Source: Bacteroidales bacterium
GTDB taxonomy: Bacteria > Bacteroidota > Bacteroidia > Bacteroidales > UBA932
Reading direction: 5' to 3'
Length of the DNA: 33,172 nucleotides
Assembly (NCBI GenBank): GCA_024398075.1
Contig: JAKSJM010000032.1
Span: forward strand, 1-33,172
Both the position numbers and the translations under genes were made by a program. Positions within the stretch are counted from its first letter, which is position 1, and each line of letters starts with the position of its first letter. Under the pieces are notes generated by a model. The model did not search any database and was not told where the DNA came from. It saw only the letters and a list, made by a program, of their open reading frames with translations. Below, piece after piece: positions 1 to 8,105 of this stretch.

Positions 1-60
1 AGCGGCACGGAATACCATACGGCCGATACGGCCAAATCCGTTAATACCAAGTTTTACCAT
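1..60 (-). CDS. gap: Glyceraldehyde-3-phosphate dehydrogenase, N-terminal fragment
   Basis: The first 20 codons of a GAPDH gene lie on the minus strand, starting at the ATG whose complement is at 58-60. The visible residues begin MVKLGINGFGRIGR, the hallmark start of the NAD-binding Rossmann domain with its GxGxxG dinucleotide loop. GAPDH converts glyceraldehyde-3-phosphate to 1,3-bisphosphoglycerate in cytoplasmic glycolysis. The rest, including the catalytic cysteine, lies beyond the left edge, so intactness cannot be judged. The gene is divergent from surE across a 188-bp intergenic region. Confidence 0.93.
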   Translation of the reverse strand, partial: MVKLGINGFGRIGRMVFRAA

Positions 61-132
61 TTTTTGATAAGATTTATTAAGTAAATAAAAATATTTCACT
101 TTAGGTTCTCGGGGACTCCCTTTGAATCCACG

Positions 133-200
133 CAAAAATAGTAAATATTATTGAAAACACCATACACTTTCAAAAGAAGAAACGATTTAAGACAAAAATA
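133..200 (-). promoter_or_regulatory. Candidate gap promoters (two -7 boxes)
   Basis: Reading the minus strand, two TATTTTTG sequences match the Bacteroidota -7 consensus TAnnTTTG, at 140-133 and 200-193. The distal one has a TTG about 21 bp upstream (224-222), a plausible -33 element. Use of either would give gap a 5' leader of roughly 65 or 125 nt. The remainder of the 61-248 intergenic stretch shows no ORF or strong hairpin. Confidence 0.4.
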
Positions 201-210
201 GTTATGCAAG

Positions 211-242
211 TTTTGAGAGTTCAAGGTACTATGCTAAATTTG
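211..242 (+). promoter_or_regulatory. surE-lpxB promoter
   Basis: TTTTG at 211-215 and TAAATTTG at 235-242 are separated by 19 bp, an excellent match to the Bacteroidota -33/-7 promoter (TTTG, about 19 bp, TAnnTTTG). The surE ATG begins only 7 nt after the last G, about where transcription should start, so the mRNA may be leaderless or nearly so. Confidence 0.7.
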
Positions 243-248
243 TAGAAT

Positions 249-1100
249 ATGAAGATATTGGTAACAAACGATGATGGATACAGGGCACAGGGTATCCAGG
301 TACTGGTAAAGATACTCAAGCAGTTTGGCGATGTGACAGTTATTGCGCCCAAATACCATCAGTCAGGCATGGCTTCGGCAGTCACTATGGGATTCAAACC
401 CATTGCTGTTAAGGACTTAGGCATGGAAGACGGAGTGCATTGGATGTACGTGGACGCTTCACCAGCGAGTTGTGTGAAGTATGCCACAAGCATCGTCTAC
501 CCTACTCCAGATCTCTTTCCCGACATAGTGGTATGCGGAATTAACCATGGTTCCAATGCAGCTGGTGCTTCAGTCTACTCTGGCACATTGGGAGCTGCTG
601 AAGAGGCTGCTATCCGTGGCATTCCAGCCATAGGCGTTTCACTTGACGACATGCACTCGGTCGCAGACTTTTCGCCAGTCGAAGCGCACTTCCCTACTAT
701 CTTCAAGAAGATAATCTCAGACCATAAATGGAAGCAGGACACATTCTTCAATGTGAACTTCCCAGCCATTCCTGCAGATCAGGTGAAGGGCGTTCGTGTA
801 TGCCATCAGGGTTTCACACACTGGGAGGACGAGTACGAGGTATGGGACCCAAGCTTCTTCGAAAAGAGAAACATAGACCTTACCCGTTACGGTTTGAAGA
901 GCACAGAAGTCGAGCATGAAGAGGGAGAGAAAATTTATCTCATGGTAGGCACGCAGAAGGATGAGCAGAGAAACGACAGCCTTTCAGACCACCGCTGCAT
1001 AGCAGAGGGATATGCTACCATCGTCATGCACACATTGGACACCACCGACCACGCCGAGTGCGCAAAACTCAGAGAGGAAGGATTTGACATAAAGTTCTAA
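249..1100 (+). CDS. surE: 5'/3'-nucleotidase SurE
   Basis: SurE is a cytoplasmic metal-dependent phosphatase that dephosphorylates nucleoside 5'- and 3'-monophosphates. At 283 aa it is slightly longer than the usual 250-260. The N-terminus carries the metal-binding NDDG (residues 7-10), followed by the APxxxQSG segment (33-40, Ser39) and GINHGSN with the metal ligand Asn99, then YSGTLGAAEEA (110-120), all standard SurE signatures. The ATG at 249 is the only sensible start because the metal site lies right behind it. It is followed after 2 nt by lpxB, so the two are probably co-transcribed. A strong -33/-7 promoter ends just before the start codon. Confidence 0.96.
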   Translation: MKILVTNDDGYRAQGIQVLVKILKQFGDVTVIAPKYHQSGMASAVTMGFKPIAVKDLGMEDGVHWMYVDASPASCVKYATSIVYPTPDLFPDIVVCGINHGSNAAGASVYSGTLGAAEEAAIRGIPAIGVSLDDMHSVADFSPVEAHFPTIFKKIISDHKWKQDTFFNVNFPAIPADQVKGVRVCHQGFTHWEDEYEVWDPSFFEKRNIDLTRYGLKSTEVEHEEGEKIYLMVGTQKDEQRNDSLSDHRCIAEGYATIVMHTLDTTDHAECAKLREEGFDIKF

Positions 1101-1102
1101 GT

Positions 1103-2200
1103 ATGAAGTACTATATCATAGCAGGAGAGGCGTCCGGAGACCTTCATGGTTCTAATCTCATCAAGGGACTGATATCCAATGATCCAGAAGCCCAGATACG
1201 CTGCTGGGGCGGAGAGCTCATGCAGGAAGCAGGAGGCGAGCTCGTGCATCACTATAAGGAAGGTGCCGTCATGGGTACGACCGACGTGCTTGCAAAGGCT
1301 GGCAAGCTTCTAGGCAACCTGAAATCTTGCAAGGAAGATATAGTAGGCTGGACACCGGACGTTGTCATACTCATTGACTACCCAGGATTCAACTTCAAGA
1401 TAGCCAAATTTGCCCACAAGAAGGGATTTAAGGTATTCTATTACATTGCCCCAAAGACATGGGCATCCAGGGAAGGCAGAAACAAGAAGCTGCGCGAGTA
1501 TGTGGACAAGCTCTTCATCGTGTTCCCATTCGAAATACCCTATTTCGAAAGCAAGCAGATTCCATTCATCTACAAGGGCAACCCTCTGATAGACGCTGTA
1601 GATAGCCATGATTTCAAGAAGGTCAGCGAAGGACGCTATATAGCCGTTCTGGCAGGTTCGAGAAAGGGCGAGATCTCTCGCATGATGCCTGTCTGCATGG
1701 AAGTTGCCGACAAGCTTGGATGTGACGTAATCGTCGCTGGCGCTCCTGCGAGAAGCGAGGCCGACTACATGCAGTATATCGGGGAGAGAAAGAATGTAAA
1801 GCTCGTATTTGGGCGCACATACGATGTGCTCAAGTACGCCGATGCCGCGATAATCAACTCAGGTACAGCCTCCCTGGAGGCAGCATTGATCGGCACGCCC
1901 CAGGTAGTTTGTTGGTCAAACTCCCCTATCACAGTCTTCATTGGAAGAAAGATTCTGCGAGTGTTTGACCATATTGAATATATTTCCCTTGGAAATCTCA
2001 TCATCGACAAGCTTGCCTTCCGCGAGTTGATCCAGGAAGATTTCAATGTGGCCAATGTCACCGAGGAAGTCAGAAGGCTCTGCGATGACAGTGATTACCG
2101 CCAGAGCATGCTTGACGATTATGCCGAGATAAGAAACAAGCTGGGCGGCACCGGTGCTTCCACCGCCGTCGCCCAAGCTATGATCGATGCTTTACGCTAA
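1103..2200 (+). CDS. lpxB: Lipid-A-disaccharide synthase
   Basis: LpxB is a GT19 glycosyltransferase that joins UDP-2,3-diacylglucosamine and lipid X to form the lipid A disaccharide at the cytoplasmic face of the inner membrane. The 365-aa length fits the family. Visible signatures are GEASGDLHG (8-16), IDYPGFN and YYIAPKTWASR in the N-terminal half, and GSRKGEI with NSGTASLEAALIGTPQVV in the C-terminal nucleotide-sugar-binding half. It starts 2 nt after surE. Its stop codon overlaps the stop of convergent yggS by 2 nt (2198-2199), and there is no terminator hairpin between them. Confidence 0.96.
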   Translation: MKYYIIAGEASGDLHGSNLIKGLISNDPEAQIRCWGGELMQEAGGELVHHYKEGAVMGTTDVLAKAGKLLGNLKSCKEDIVGWTPDVVILIDYPGFNFKIAKFAHKKGFKVFYYIAPKTWASREGRNKKLREYVDKLFIVFPFEIPYFESKQIPFIYKGNPLIDAVDSHDFKKVSEGRYIAVLAGSRKGEISRMMPVCMEVADKLGCDVIVAGAPARSEADYMQYIGERKNVKLVFGRTYDVLKYADAAIINSGTASLEAALIGTPQVVCWSNSPITVFIGRKILRVFDHIEYISLGNLIIDKLAFRELIQEDFNVANVTEEVRRLCDDSDYRQSMLDDYAEIRNKLGGTGASTAVAQAMIDALR

Positions 2201-2889
2201 TTTCTATCGCCAAATATGGCAGTGCCGATGCGAACCATCGTAGAGCCATTCTTTACAGCAAGATGGTAATCGCCTGACATTCCTATGGATAGCTGGTTGA
2301 AATCTTTCAACTCTGGGAAGAGATCGACCAGGTATGCCATGAAGGAGTCAATTCTCTCAAAGTCGGCATTGATGACTGATTCGTCTTCAGTGTGGGAAGC
2401 CATTCCCATCAGTCCACGAAAACGTATGCCCTGATACTTGCCCTGCTTTCCGTTGTCATCTATGGATGCAGAAACTGAGAACAGAAGATCAAGGATATCC
2501 TCTTCGTGGAAACCCTGCTTGGTCTCCTCTGCACCAAGGTGAAGCTCGAGTAGGACATCTATCACTTTACCATTGGCTTTTGCCCACTTATCGATCTCAT
2601 CCAGAAGATGATGGGTGTCGACAGACTGCACAAGCGAAGCGTATGGCAGGACCATCTTCAGCTTATTTGTCTGGAGATGACCAATGAAATGCCACTCTAT
2701 ACCTGGACACTCTTCTTTCAGTTCTTCCACCTTGGCGGCCATCTCCTGTGGCCGACTTTCGGCAAATACTCTCTGACCCGCTGCATATGCCTCACGTATG
2801 GCATCTGCTGGGTGGAATTTTGAAACTGCCACCAGTTTCACTCCTGATGGCAGTTCATTATAGATTCTTTCAAGATTATCCTTGATCAT
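2197..2889 (-). CDS. yggS: YggS-family PLP homeostasis protein
   Basis: This is a single-domain, alanine-racemase-fold, PLP-binding protein (YggS/YBL036C/PROSC family) that buffers pyridoxal phosphate and affects amino-acid metabolism; no catalytic reaction is firmly assigned. It is 230 aa, normal for the family. The PLP lysine is Lys24 in VAVSKFHP; further signatures are WHFIGHLQTNK and, near the C-terminus, LSIGMSGDYHLAVKNGSTMVRIGTAIFG. It is the last gene of a minus-strand run, starting 2 nt after yidC, and ends tail-to-tail on lpxB. Confidence 0.94.
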   Translation of the reverse strand: MIKDNLERIYNELPSGVKLVAVSKFHPADAIREAYAAGQRVFAESRPQEMAAKVEELKEECPGIEWHFIGHLQTNKLKMVLPYASLVQSVDTHHLLDEIDKWAKANGKVIDVLLELHLGAEETKQGFHEEDILDLLFSVSASIDDNGKQGKYQGIRFRGLMGMASHTEDESVINADFERIDSFMAYLVDLFPELKDFNQLSIGMSGDYHLAVKNGSTMVRIGTAIFGDRN

Positions 2890-2891
2890 TG

Positions 2892-4751
2892 CTATCGTCT
2901 CTGATTCTTCTGCTGCTGTCTCTGCATTTCCTGCTGCATTTTCTGAGCCTCCTCAAGGCGCTGCTGCCACTTGGACTTCTTCGCAGGCTTTGAGTCAGCT
3001 GCGCGCACCTTAGCGAGAATAGCTTCTGGCTTTACCACAAACTTTCTGAGGATCCAGTTCTGGAGCATCATGAAGAGGTTTGAAAGAAGATAGTAGTAGC
3101 TAAGCGCTGCAGAAAGGTTATTACAGATAAAGAACATCATGATAGGCATCATCCATACGCTCATGAACTGCATGCTCTGTGCTGTAGGATCATTAGATGC
3201 AGTCTGCGATGACATGGTCATCTTTGAGTAGAAGAACATGGTCGCAGCCATGAGGAGAGCGAACAATGACAAGTGGTCTCCAAGGATAGGGATACGCACG
3301 CCATAATCAATGATGGAATCGTAAGCAGAAAGGTCCTGACACCACAGGAAAGGCTGCTGACGAAGCTCGATAGATGCAGGGAAGAATCTGAACATCGCCC
3401 AAAGGATAGGGAATGTAAGAAGCGTAGGGAGACATCCGCCCATAGGACTGATGCCCGCTTTCTTATACAACTCCATCTGAGCCTGCTGCTTCTTCAAGGC
3501 ATCCTCCTGCTTAGGATACTTGGCATTAAGCTTCTCGATCTCTGGCTTGATGGCCGCCATCTTCGCTGATGAAAGATATGACTTGTTCGTGAATGGAAGC
3601 ACAACTATCTTTATCACGATGGTCATCAAGAGGATAATGAGACCGTAGTTTCCAATGAATCTGTGGAAGAAGTTGAACAGAGGGATGATGACATATCTTG
3701 TGAACCAAGCTACAAGCCAACCTCCTACTGTAATGATCTTCTCGTAAGACTGTCCGTAAGTCTTGAGGGTCTGATAATGGTTAGGTCCGAAATAGAACTC
3801 AAATGGAATCTCTACCTTTTCTGCTGACTTGAAGTCGCAGCGCATCTGCGCGTCACAAGCCATGAGGTTGTGACTCTCGTCAGACTCTGGGAAGAAACTT
3901 ACATCCATATTTCCAGAGGCAAACTCCTGAGGTGCCCTGATGATAGATGAGAAGAACTGCTGCTGGAAAGCCACCCAAGAGAATCTTGAGTCCACTCTCT
4001 TGGAGCCACTCTTACCGTTTCCGAACTTCTCTGGCTTCTCGCCTTCATGACGATAGTTAACCTTTGAATACTGGGCCTCATTTCTGTAGCCCTTCTCCAT
4101 TCTAGGGACAACGACAGAGAAGTCAAGGTCAAACGAATTTACATTTCTAGGGATAACTCCCTGCATTCCCACGAATGAAAGAAGATTCTGTACAGCATAC
4201 TCACCCTCCTTGAGAACATACTTCTGCTCGATATAACCGCCCTGTGAGAAAGGAAGTCTCATGATGACGGTGCTATCGGTATGCTCTGCAACCTGGAAAG
4301 TGAAATCAGCGGTGCTGATCACCTGGCCAGCATAGATAGTGATATCATACTTGCAGGTACCAGGGTTGAAGACCTGAAGGTCTGTCTGCTCGTATGTCTT
4401 ATAATCCTTCAGACGTGCTGAATATGGTTTTGCACCTCTGGTAGTGAAAGTAAGTTCTACCTTGTCGTTCTGAAGGACCACCATCTCCTCTGCAGCCGCA
4501 TTCGCTGCGTCAAGCAGAGAGTCCTGATAGATAGATGCAGATGGAAGGAGTTCTTCTCTAATGAGCTCCATGGCCTTGTCTCTCATGACCGTGGAGTCCG
4601 AAAGATACGATGTAGTACCCTGAGCCGCTGCCAAAGAATCCATCTGTGCCTGGAGCATCGCCTGCTCGTTATACATCCTTGACTGGAATAACGAGAAGCC
4701 GAGAATGATCAAGGCTATGAGAAAAAATCCAATAGATGTACTTTTGTTCAT
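2892..4751 (-). CDS. yidC: Membrane protein insertase YidC
   Basis: YidC/Oxa1 insertase places proteins in the inner membrane, alone or with SecYEG. The 619-aa protein has the layout known for Gram-negative YidC: an N-terminal transmembrane helix (about 6-24), a large periplasmic beta-rich domain (about 60-340), then a five-helix core beginning near VAWFTRYVIIPLFNFF, with the conserved segment KAGISPMGGCLPTLLTFPILWAMFRF. The C-terminal tail is very rich in Lys, Gln and Arg, consistent with ribosome or RNA contact. Its start overlaps the DUF349 stop in a TAATG arrangement, so the two are probably translationally coupled. Confidence 0.96.
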   Translation of the reverse strand: MNKSTSIGFFLIALIILGFSLFQSRMYNEQAMLQAQMDSLAAAQGTTSYLSDSTVMRDKAMELIREELLPSASIYQDSLLDAANAAAEEMVVLQNDKVELTFTTRGAKPYSARLKDYKTYEQTDLQVFNPGTCKYDITIYAGQVISTADFTFQVAEHTDSTVIMRLPFSQGGYIEQKYVLKEGEYAVQNLLSFVGMQGVIPRNVNSFDLDFSVVVPRMEKGYRNEAQYSKVNYRHEGEKPEKFGNGKSGSKRVDSRFSWVAFQQQFFSSIIRAPQEFASGNMDVSFFPESDESHNLMACDAQMRCDFKSAEKVEIPFEFYFGPNHYQTLKTYGQSYEKIITVGGWLVAWFTRYVIIPLFNFFHRFIGNYGLIILLMTIVIKIVVLPFTNKSYLSSAKMAAIKPEIEKLNAKYPKQEDALKKQQAQMELYKKAGISPMGGCLPTLLTFPILWAMFRFFPASIELRQQPFLWCQDLSAYDSIIDYGVRIPILGDHLSLFALLMAATMFFYSKMTMSSQTASNDPTAQSMQFMSVWMMPIMMFFICNNLSAALSYYYLLSNLFMMLQNWILRKFVVKPEAILAKVRAADSKPAKKSKWQQRLEEAQKMQQEMQRQQQKNQRR

Positions 4752-6538
4752 TACTCAGCTGCCTCCTCTACCTTTCTAATCTTCTCCTCGAGTTCCTTAA
4801 GCTCCTGCTTTGAGGAATCGATTCTCTCCTGCATCTGCTTGATGAGTGCCTCTGAATTCTTTGACATAGAGAAGAAACCTATGTTGTTCTCATATGTAGC
4901 GATATCCTGCTGAAGGGTGTTATACTTCTGGATGAGGATGTCCTTCTCGCTACGAGGAGCACGAGCTGGCCTACCTGAGTTTCTCTGGGCACGGCCACCG
5001 AACTTAGCCTGCATAGCCTCCTTGAATGCAGCATAAATGGTATCCTTCTCCTTGAATGGGACGAAACCTATTGACTGCCACTTCTCGTTGAACGCCTTCT
5101 GTGCCGCAGCATCTGCCTCAGCGCCCTCAGATACATATGCCTTGACTTCCTCGATGACAGCTTTCTTTGCCTTCAAGTTTGCGTAGAAATCATTTTCAGG
5201 CTTAGCCTGCTTGTCACGCTCAGCGAAGAACTCATCGCAAGCTGTACGGAATCTCTTCCAGAGCTGCTCGCTCTTCTTTCTAGGCACAGCGCCTATCTCC
5301 TTCCACTGCTTCTGAAGGCCAATGAGAAGATCGGTAGTCTTCTTCCAGTCAGTGCTTGACTTGAGAGCCTCTGCCTGCTCGATGATGGACATCTTCTTCT
5401 CAAGATTCTCAGCCATGCTGTCCTTGTACTGAGAGTAGAATACTCTCTTCTTCTCGAAGAACTTGTCACAAGCAGCGCGGAAGCGGTCATATACCTTCTG
5501 GTTATCCTTCTTGGATGCGAAGCCTATGCCCTTCCACTGCTTCTGGATTTCCTCAATCTCCTTTGCAAGTGCATTCCACTCGTTTGAAGAAGCGACCTCC
5601 TTGTCAGCGATGGCCTCAACCTGCTCGCAAAGGCGCTCCTTTGCAGCAAGATTATCAGCCTGCTTGCCCTTCTGCTCCTCGAAGAAAGCCTGATACTTCT
5701 TGTTGATAACTGAAGTAGCAGCCTTGAATCTATCCCATATCTGATCTCTGTATTCCTTAGCTACAGGACCGAACTCCTTCCACTGCTCGTGGAGTTTCTG
5801 GAGCTCGCGGAATGCCTCGACTACATTTTCATTTTCAGAGAGCTTCTCTGCTGCCTGGCAGAACGCTTCCTTTGCCTCAAGATTCTTCTTGAAATCAAGG
5901 TCACGAAGATCTCTATTTATCTTAACCATATCGTAGAACTTCTCTACGAGATACTGATACTGGTCGTTAACATCTCTAAAATTCTGAGCTGGAACAGGGC
6001 CGACCGCTCTCCAACGAGCCTGGATGTCACGGAATGCTGGGAATGTAGCATTTACATCCTCCTGGCTCTCGAGGAGACCCTTGAGGTCTTCGATCACAGC
6101 AAGCTTCTTCTGGAGATTCTCCTCCTTCTCTGCATCCTGCTGCTTGTTATACTCGGCACGTTCTTTCTTGAAAGCGTTATACAGAGACTTGAATCCTGCC
6201 TCGATGGCCTCGAATGGGTTTACCTTCTCATCCTCAGCCTGAGGGGCCTGTGCTTCCTCTTCGACAGTATCAGCAGATGGCTCCACTACCGGAGTCTCGA
6301 ATCCGGCCTCAGCCTTCTCCTTCGAGAGCTTCTTGTAGAAAGCAGACTTGATGGCCTCGACATCCTTCGACTTCTTCACTCTCTCGATGCCTTCACCGAG
6401 GGACTGGAAGATGTCCACTAGTTCAGCGAGCGTCTTCTCTGCATAATTAACTACCGGAGACTCAGTCTCAATAACGTTTTCCTTGTTTTCAAGTACATCT
6501 GAAGAGGTCTGCTCTTCAGGAATGATAACTTCACTCAT
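4751..6538 (-). CDS. DUF349 repeat protein
   Basis: A 595-aa acidic, almost entirely helical protein with about five tandem DUF349 repeats. Each repeat has the pattern W-x5-G-x-(V/A) followed some 15 residues later by an (L/I/V)(W/Y)-x-RF-x3-C/A-x-x-F core; clear examples are ARWRAVGPVP, EQWKEFGPV, KQWKGIGFAS, KQWKEIGAVP and EKWQSIGFVP. The N-terminal 110 residues are Glu/Lys-rich, the C-terminus is a coiled coil. There is no signal peptide or membrane segment, so a cytoplasmic location is likely. The molecular function of DUF349 proteins is not firmly known. It is co-transcribed with yidC (1-nt overlap) and yggS. Confidence 0.9.
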   Translation of the reverse strand: MSEVIIPEEQTSSDVLENKENVIETESPVVNYAEKTLAELVDIFQSLGEGIERVKKSKDVEAIKSAFYKKLSKEKAEAGFETPVVEPSADTVEEEAQAPQAEDEKVNPFEAIEAGFKSLYNAFKKERAEYNKQQDAEKEENLQKKLAVIEDLKGLLESQEDVNATFPAFRDIQARWRAVGPVPAQNFRDVNDQYQYLVEKFYDMVKINRDLRDLDFKKNLEAKEAFCQAAEKLSENENVVEAFRELQKLHEQWKEFGPVAKEYRDQIWDRFKAATSVINKKYQAFFEEQKGKQADNLAAKERLCEQVEAIADKEVASSNEWNALAKEIEEIQKQWKGIGFASKKDNQKVYDRFRAACDKFFEKKRVFYSQYKDSMAENLEKKMSIIEQAEALKSSTDWKKTTDLLIGLQKQWKEIGAVPRKKSEQLWKRFRTACDEFFAERDKQAKPENDFYANLKAKKAVIEEVKAYVSEGAEADAAAQKAFNEKWQSIGFVPFKEKDTIYAAFKEAMQAKFGGRAQRNSGRPARAPRSEKDILIQKYNTLQQDIATYENNIGFFSMSKNSEALIKQMQERIDSSKQELKELEEKIRKVEEAAE

Positions 6539-6585
6539 AATATTAGAGGTTCAAAAAGTGTTTATTATAATAATGTCACGAAATG

Positions 6586-6593
6586 CAAATATA
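6586..6593 (-). promoter_or_regulatory. Candidate promoter for the DUF349-yidC-yggS operon
   Basis: The minus strand reads TATATTTG here, matching the Bacteroidota -7 box, and predicts a leader of about 40 nt before the start codon at 6538. No good -33 element is visible. It stands back to back with the trmD -7 box, 21 bp away. Confidence 0.5.
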
Positions 6594-6614
6594 CCTAAAT
6601 TTGATTAAAAACAC

Positions 6615-6622
6615 TAACTTTG
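6615..6622 (+). promoter_or_regulatory. Candidate trmD promoter
   Basis: TAACTTTG matches TAnnTTTG and predicts transcription from about 6628, roughly 15 nt before the trmD ATG. A second match, TAAATTTG at 6596-6603, is an alternative. The upstream in-frame ATG at 6583 would precede both start sites, which supports the ATG at 6643. Confidence 0.5.
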
Positions 6623-6642
6623 CACAACTAAAGGAATTATTT

Positions 6643-7329
6643 ATGAGAATCGACATTTTGACCGTAGTTCCAGAGCTCCTGGAAAGCCCTCTCAGCCACT
6701 CGATCGTAGGCCGCGCCATAAAGAAAGGAGTCGTGGAAATCCATGTCCATAACCTCAGGAAGTACGGCATTGGTCCCAGGAAGAATGTAGACGACTATAA
6801 CTACGGTGGAGACGCAGGAATGGTCATGATGGTGGAGCCTGTGTTCAAGATGATCGAAGAACTCAAGTCAGAGCGAGACTATGACGAGGTAATCTACATG
6901 TCACCAGACGGTGATGTGCTGAACCAGGGCATAGCGAACGAGCTATCACTTAAAGAAAACATCATAATACTCTGCGGGCACTATAAAGGAATAGACCACC
7001 GTATCCGCGAGCATCTCATCACAAGGGAAATTTCTGTCGGAGACTATGTTGTAAGCGGTGGAGAGATACCCGCTGCCCTTCTTGCAGACAGCATCGTAAG
7101 GCTTATTCCCGGCGCGCTCACAGATGAGACATCGGCCTTAAGCGACTCATTCCAGGACGATCTCCTCTCCCCTCCTGTCTACACACGTCCAGCCGAATTC
7201 AATGGCTGGAAAGTGCCTGAAGTGCTTCTCAGTGGAAATCCGAAGCTTATCCAGGCATGGCAGGACGAGCAAGCTCTGGAGCGCACAAAGAGACTTCGTC
7301 CACATCTTCTTGAAAAAAAATCAAAATAA
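6643..7329 (+). CDS. trmD: tRNA (guanine(37)-N1)-methyltransferase
   Basis: TrmD is a SPOUT-family, trefoil-knot methyltransferase that uses S-adenosylmethionine to make m1G37 in tRNAs and so prevents +1 frameshifting. The ATG at 6643 gives a 228-aa protein starting [11 protein letters not shown], the typical TrmD N-terminus; the in-frame ATG at 6583 adds 20 atypical residues and lies upstream of the predicted promoter. Visible signatures are [13 protein letters not shown], the SAM-binding knot ([12 protein letters not shown], then [12 protein letters not shown]), and the C-terminal [23 protein letters not shown], split here only for description. It appears monocistronic. Confidence 0.96.
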   Translation: MRIDILTVVPELLESPLSHSIVGRAIKKGVVEIHVHNLRKYGIGPRKNVDDYNYGGDAGMVMMVEPVFKMIEELKSERDYDEVIYMSPDGDVLNQGIANELSLKENIIILCGHYKGIDHRIREHLITREISVGDYVVSGGEIPAALLADSIVRLIPGALTDETSALSDSFQDDLLSPPVYTRPAEFNGWKVPEVLLSGNPKLIQAWQDEQALERTKRLRPHLLEKKSK

Positions 7330-7330
7330 T

Positions 7331-7361
7331 TTTGGAAGTCAGCAAAGTTTGACTACCTTTG
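7331..7361 (+). promoter_or_regulatory. Strong promoter with no downstream ORF
   Basis: TTTG at 7331-7334 and TACCTTTG at 7354-7361 are separated by exactly 19 bp, one of the two best -33/-7 matches in the window. It points toward a terminator at 7463-7492 with no start codon between them; the next gene lies on the opposite strand. Confidence 0.65.
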
Positions 7362-7365
7362 TATC

Positions 7366-7493
7366 GTTAAAATAAATCGTTTAAAGACACTCGACTCCTA
7401 TAACCTAGGAGTGCTAACCAACAATAATTAGCCTTTTTAAGGTAAATACACTACTAACTAACTATAAAGCCCGCAGTGATGCGGGCTTTATAA
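7366..7493 (+). ncRNA. Candidate small RNA between trmD and the 7518 gene
   Basis: Seen directly: a consensus promoter (7331-7361), then about 125 nt with no ATG, ending in a 12-bp hairpin with a 6-nt loop. Within it are a 7-bp stem (ACTCCTA 7394-7400 with TAGGAGT 7406-7412), a smaller hairpin near 7431-7443 (GCCTT with AAGGT), and single-stranded stretches carrying CTAAC repeats (7414-7418, 7454-7462). It is not antisense to a gene. Inference: an independently transcribed regulatory RNA. I do not recognise a known family. The alternative is a promoter left behind after loss of a gene. Confidence 0.5.
7463..7492 (+). terminator. Intrinsic terminator, possibly bidirectional
   Basis: A 12-bp perfect stem (7463-7474 with 7481-7492; core AAGCCCGC / GCGGGCTT) with loop AGTGAT. 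The U-tract after it is modest, because the 3' arm is itself T-rich. It could end the candidate small RNA on the plus strand and the 7518-8105 gene on the minus strand. Confidence 0.7.
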
Positions 7494-7517
7494 TTATGTG
7501 TATGTCAAATATTTAAC

Positions 7518-8105
7518 CTAGAATCCGTAAACCAATCCTACGCTGGCCATAGGCCCCATTCCTATTCCAATCTCACATACTCCCTTCAGATTTTTTGATC
7601 CGAAAGACATGCCGAAAGGAACGACATGGTAGCCCAGTCCTCCCTCTAAAGGTGTGGTGCCATCTATTAACTCGAATATAGGGATGATCGTGGTAGATAC
7701 ACCCAGTGATGCTCGACTGTACATGCCGAAAGCTTGTCTCTGGAACCAGCGTCCTTTCATAGAAGGCATAATAGTCAGGAAATTCACACTTGTTGAATTC
7801 TGCCCAGTGAAAACCATGCTGCATCTTTCATAAACGACCTCAGCGCCAAATCCTAAATGAGGATTAATGTTGTGGTAATACTGTGTGCTGATATTACCTG
7901 ATGTACCGACATGTTCCAAGGTCACATCGCCATCCGTAATGACAGAAGCAATGATTGATCCGAATATGCCAGCTACACTGACTGCCACGTATGGAACGCT
8001 AATACCTCCATATGTCAATGAAATCTCGTTTCCAGGATACTCTTGAGCCCTGGAGCTGAGACCTAGAAGAACGCACATAAAGCATAGAGCAACCTTCTTC
8101 ATCAT
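7518..8105 (-). CDS. Secreted small beta-barrel-like protein, unknown function
   Basis: A 195-aa protein that I do not assign to a named family. It begins with a signal peptide (MKKVALCFMCVLLGLSSRAQ, cleavage probably after Arg-Ala-Gln) and continues with alternating polar and hydrophobic, glycine-rich segments ending in a C-terminal phenylalanine (LVYGF). That pattern fits a small outer-membrane beta-barrel with about eight strands. Its ATG overlaps the TGA of the upstream cyclotransferase gene by 4 nt (ATGA), so the two are translationally coupled and probably serve the same compartment. The start could equally be the second Met. Confidence 0.75.
   Translation of the reverse strand: MMKKVALCFMCVLLGLSSRAQEYPGNEISLTYGGISVPYVAVSVAGIFGSIIASVITDGDVTLEHVGTSGNISTQYYHNINPHLGFGAEVVYERCSMVFTGQNSTSVNFLTIMPSMKGRWFQRQAFGMYSRASLGVSTTIIPIFELIDGTTPLEGGLGYHVVPFGMSFGSKNLKGVCEIGIGMGPMASVGLVYGF

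Noticed and set aside
5789-6421. 210-aa plus-strand ORF opposite the DUF349 gene
   Set aside because: Leucine/serine-rich shadow produced by the complementary Glu/Lys codons of the DUF349 protein; no promoter or recognisable domain.
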